Below, piece by piece: positions 60,177-64,000 of a DNA stretch of 64,000 nucleotides. The stretch is from Promerops cafer (Eukaryota > Chordata > Aves > Passeriformes > Nectariniidae), in the NCBI GenBank assembly GCA_013398275.1, contig VZSE01012476.1, positions 1,748,610 to 1,812,609 of the forward strand, read 5' to 3'. The notes beneath the pieces are model-generated. The model ran no database searches. It saw only the letters and a list, made by a program, of their open reading frames with translations, and was not told where the DNA came from. Every line of letters begins with the position of its first letter. Within the stretch, counting starts at the first letter, position 1. Both the position numbers and the translations under genes were made by a program.

Positions 60177-63100
60177 AAATGTCATGCTCAGAGAAAATCA
60201 TCACTGTGTAAAAAGAACATTTTCTCCTGAGTTTTGTGTTTTTCATTTGCCTTCAGTTTTCAGGGTCTTGAAGGCATAGCAGCCTTCCTCTTTTCAAGCG
60301 GTTCTTCCTAGCTGCAGAGGCTAAGTCTTATTTTTGTGAAGCTGGAAGTGAGGAGTGCTTGGAGAAAGGTGAAACTCCCTTGATACAGCCACATCATTCC
60401 TTCTAAGCACAGCCCATAACTCATGTTCCAGCAGCCCAATGCCACTAGCTATTTCCTGGCTAGCGCATCTCTCCTGCCAAAGCTCAGTGCTGACAGTCAG
60501 TAGCTGTCCTGGGACACTTCATTATCCCTGTGTCCTGCCACCTGCAGCATCCCACTCTCCCCTCTGATTTGCGAATTTCAGTTGTCCATGTCCACACCAC
60601 AGTGACTTGTTGCATCTTCTCTTCTGCTCATTCTCATTTGGCTGTCAGACAGAGCCTGATTTTTCACCCTTGTGCCTTCTTGGTTTGTGATCTCCTTCCA
60701 TTTCCTGAAATCTCTACACTGTCTCTCTTATAAGAGCTGAATTGAATCCTTACCTTTCCTAGAAAGATCTTGCCACATGTCCTTTCTCAGATTTTTTTCT
60801 CAAGAAAGAATGGCTGCTTGGGACAAAGCTGATAGACTGACTGCTGCAGATCTTGTTTCCCATAACACTCACAGCCCAGGGCAGGAGGCACACAATGAAC
60901 CCTTTACTACCCAGCAGCTTTTGGGCTGCACTCATGCCAAGTCTCAGTCCTGAGTTAGTAATGGTCCACATGCATTATTTCTCTTGGTTGTTTCTCAAGT
61001 GTGGCTATCAGTTATGCACATGTGAAGACAGTGCAGTCCTGAACTCAAAAGAGAGGCTGTGCATTGAGCTCTGTACTCCATCCTACTTCTGTAGGCAGCA
61101 TTTCCCTCATAATGGATGAACAGCTTGTTTATAATTAAACTGAGCCCAGGGACATCCCTCAGCTTGATTTTCTGTGCACCTTCTTCCTATTCAAGCAAAA
61201 GCAAGGCAAGGACAGGCAATGGCTGTATGGAAAAGGTGCTAAAGAGTGTCTGTATCAAGTTCAAGCATTACGAACACAGCTTTGGTGAGGAAGGAGATAT
61301 TTTAACTGAACAGAGCCCCTAAGAATCAGAGACACTCCTAGATGGAGATCGTTTTGGTGAGGGACATTCACTAGACCATGGCCCTGTTTAAACATTGGAA
61401 CTCACCTTAAAGAGTGGTGGAAGCATCCCTGCAGCTGCGGGAGTTGGAGAGGATGTCCTGCAGCTGGGCTGGACTATAAAGTTTCCTTTTCTTTCTGTAC
61501 ATCTTTCTAGAAATGCAGCAACTCTATCACTGTTTTTTGAACCATGGAAGTCAAGTCTGTCTTTCATTTTCCTTCATTTTCTCTGGTGATCAGGGTGATT
61601 TTAAGACAATTGGCAAACTACTGATGCTCCATTTCCCAATGAAACAATAAGCCATAAAACAACTTTACTAGACCATTCTTGCAATTCTCAGCATGTCCCT
61701 CAAGACTTGGGCAGTAACTGAGTGCTTCCATACTAAACAGTAGGGACCACTTTGAACGCTGGTCATGCAAGGCATCGGCTGAGACTGATGTTCTCTAGGG
61801 ATCAGTGTTAGCCAGTGTTGCTGGAATGTGCTGCACAGCAATGGGAGGAGGTTCAGGCCTCCTGCAAGTTTGAAACAAGAGCCAAGAAGGAATATGATTT
61901 TCCTAGGCTGGGAGAGCACCATTTCAAAGTAAAGGCTAAGTAACCGATGCTCCCATCTAGTGGTGAAACTATACCCAATGGCTTAGATGTCAGACATCAA
62001 CATGAGCCCTCCAGGAGACATGGAGTTGGAAGGGCCATGCCACAGGACAGTGCCACTCCTGGGAACTTCTGTAGGGCTTTGCAATCTGTGGGAGACTCCC
62101 AGAACCACTTAAAAACTCATGAGAAACCAACTAATACACTCATTTAAAACGACAAGATTAGTAATAACAAATAAAAGGATAACATCAGGATCAAGGGTGC
62201 TTTGAAGTCAAGGGAAGCATTCTCAGCAGCATTCTCAAAATTTCTTAAGTAACCTTTGGTGAGATGTAGGCACCCACATTATCTTGGCATTGGCTCCTAA
62301 AGCATAAAGGCTGCTATCAAAATGCTACCCAAAGATAGTAACTAGCAACACATTATGATTGGGTTGTTGCTACAAGACTACCATGTAATTAATATGCTAA
62401 TGTTCTGCTGAACACTGCTGAACTTATAATTCTTGGCCAGAAGAATACCATACTTTTGTTTCGTTCTTTCTAGTTTACACCCGAAAGCTTACAGTCAGAT
62501 GTGTACAATTACCATAGGCTCAATTTATTGGGAGTCACCCTGTGACACTATTGTAAATCATTTCATGTGGTCTGCTCAGTTCTTTCTAATATGCTTATTT
62601 CCATTTGATATGCTTGGAAGCTGATCAGATCAGCAGGAAAAGGTGCTGTTCTTCTCACTGAATCTTTTTTTAAAGGCACAGCTGATGCCTACAGGATATC
62701 CCCAGAAGCAAAATTCATTAATGATGCTGAGACTGTACTTTGTCACAAGAATGGTAAAGAATGTTTCAGTATATTCTCTTGTTATACTGTAATTGCTACT
62801 GCTCTGTTTTGACTTCGCTGCCCTTCTTTACTAAACCTACATATGGTAAAGCAAACAGGAAAATAATTCTAACACTGGTCTGGATACACACACTTTCCAA
62901 CATATTTTGGAGCATTTTGCACTGCCATAATTCCCATTGTACAGAGTCCTAATTTCCAAATCTCAGTACAGGGCAACATATGATAGGGCTTAACACAAGG
63001 CAAAGGACAGGACACTCCTTGAGAGGACAGAATATTCTGGAGCCCACTCTTAATGTAGCTGAAGGACAGAAAGGCAGCTCTTCTGACAAGCGGTAGGACT

Positions 63101-64000
63101 CCAAGCAATGGACAAAGCTTGGCTTGCATTTCAATGCAGGTCATAATAAAGAAGGAACTACACATTTTCTGTTTAACCTGAGTAGGAAGAAGAGACAGCA
63201 ACATGGATAGAGCTTGGCTAGATTTTAACTGAATATCTAAACAGTTCTCTCCAAAAAGCTAATCCCGTATTGGCAAGCCATGAATTTAACGACTTGGAAC
63301 AGGACCCAAAGTGAACCCACAGAGTGGTTTATGACAGGTTTGCTAATGAAGGATTCTGTGTTTATTTATAGGGATGAAATTGATCCAATACTAAGTAATA
63401 TATGAGGAAAAATTCAGTAAGAATTAATTCAGGTTGACTGCAACTAAGCAAAAAGTACTGCTAAAACTATTGGGATGATGAAAGTGCTGATAAAATCCGC
63501 TTCCAATCAAAACATAGCTGTCAGTGTTTGCATCTTATGTGGAGGTTATACACCTGCAAATGAAGGAAAAGTCTGTGGCAAATGAATGAGAACCCACAAA
63601 CACAGTGGGTGGCTGTCACAAGAAATTATGCTGCCAGAGTAAAAGAAAAATCACTCTTTAAGATGAGAGCAATGAATATATGGGTTGCAAATAAACCAAA
63701 GATGCTGCCTTAATGAAGAAGAAAGTTAAGGAAAGTAAAGATCACATCAGAACTAATTTCACCTTGTCAGTAAGAGATCAGGTGTCACTGATAGAGATTA
63801 TTCCTAAGATGAAAGCCATTGCAAAGCCCAAGCAAAATTCCAGTACACCAGTCAAAATAATGCTTGTAAGCAGTCCCAGCTCTCAAACCTTGCAAAATTG
63901 TCAGCCAGAGATTATTTATAAAGAACAGAACTGCTAACCATCATGTTAAGTGTGTCCACCAGCACATTGCATACTGAAGCACATATGGATCCAACATCCA
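60177..64000. other. unannotated single-copy sequence
   Basis: No gene recognised up to the end of the window. A TAATTAATATGCTAATG word (62386-62402) resembles a homeodomain/POU composite. The lysine-rich frame at 63713-63937 (74 codons) is unrecognised. No repeat or RNA was identified. Confidence 0.55.

Noticed and set aside
1..64000. tRNA, rRNA, snRNA, SINE, DNA transposon or CRISPR arrays
   Set aside because: I saw no tRNA B-box-like core in a foldable context, no rRNA or snRNA words, no SINE or terminal-inverted-repeat element and no regularly spaced repeats; a covariance or library search could still find diverged ones.

Overview
This window reads as a stretch of bird nuclear genome. 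The decisive evidence is a set of CR1 retrotransposon (LINE) remnants. Several keep the diagnostic CR1 3' terminus, in which the octamer family attctatg / attctgtg is repeated at the end of the element. There is also one long-terminal-repeat copy of a type I recognise from avian, especially passerine, genomes. No protein-coding gene, tRNA, rRNA or snRNA could be supported. Long open frames are few, unspliced, often overlapping on both strands, and mostly lie inside retrotransposon remnants or simple repeats. The window is best described as intergenic or, equally possibly, deep intronic sequence. There is no bacterial-style gene organisation.

Layout: 1-3.87 kb, unannotated AT-leaning single-copy sequence; 3.87-4.66 kb, a 5'-truncated CR1 on the plus strand; 4.66-22.87 kb, mostly unannotated single-copy sequence with one very degraded CR1-like block (9.43-9.83 kb), a (CA)25 microsatellite (18.93 kb), two small tandem duplications and a 40-base A tract (21.63 kb); 22.87-23.34 kb, a CR1 on the minus strand, closely related to the first one; 24.44-24.69 kb, a cluster of homeodomain-type motifs that looks like a conserved enhancer candidate; 25.16-26.14 kb, an apparently solitary retroviral LTR with a degenerate 40-47 bp internal repeat; 26.1-39.2 kb, unannotated sequence containing a perfect 22-bp palindrome (35.0 kb) and an octamer/homeodomain composite (37.0 kb); 39.2-40.2 kb, a CR1 with an internal deletion removing the catalytic part of its reverse transcriptase; 42.03-42.16 kb, a CR1 tail; 45.57 kb, a possible recursive splice site; 52.47-52.72 kb, a CR1 tail on the minus strand; 54.88-60.18 kb, three CR1 remnants of different age and orientation surrounding a purine-only pentanucleotide array that contains a 288-base run of N; 60.2-64 kb, nothing recognised.

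There are no genes to link into a pathway. The remaining interest is in possible regulatory or RNA-processing signals (24.5, 35.0, 37.0 and 45.6 kb) and in retrotransposon history. I did not find a new biological system, and all non-repeat findings are hypotheses to be tested by cross-species alignment and RNA data.
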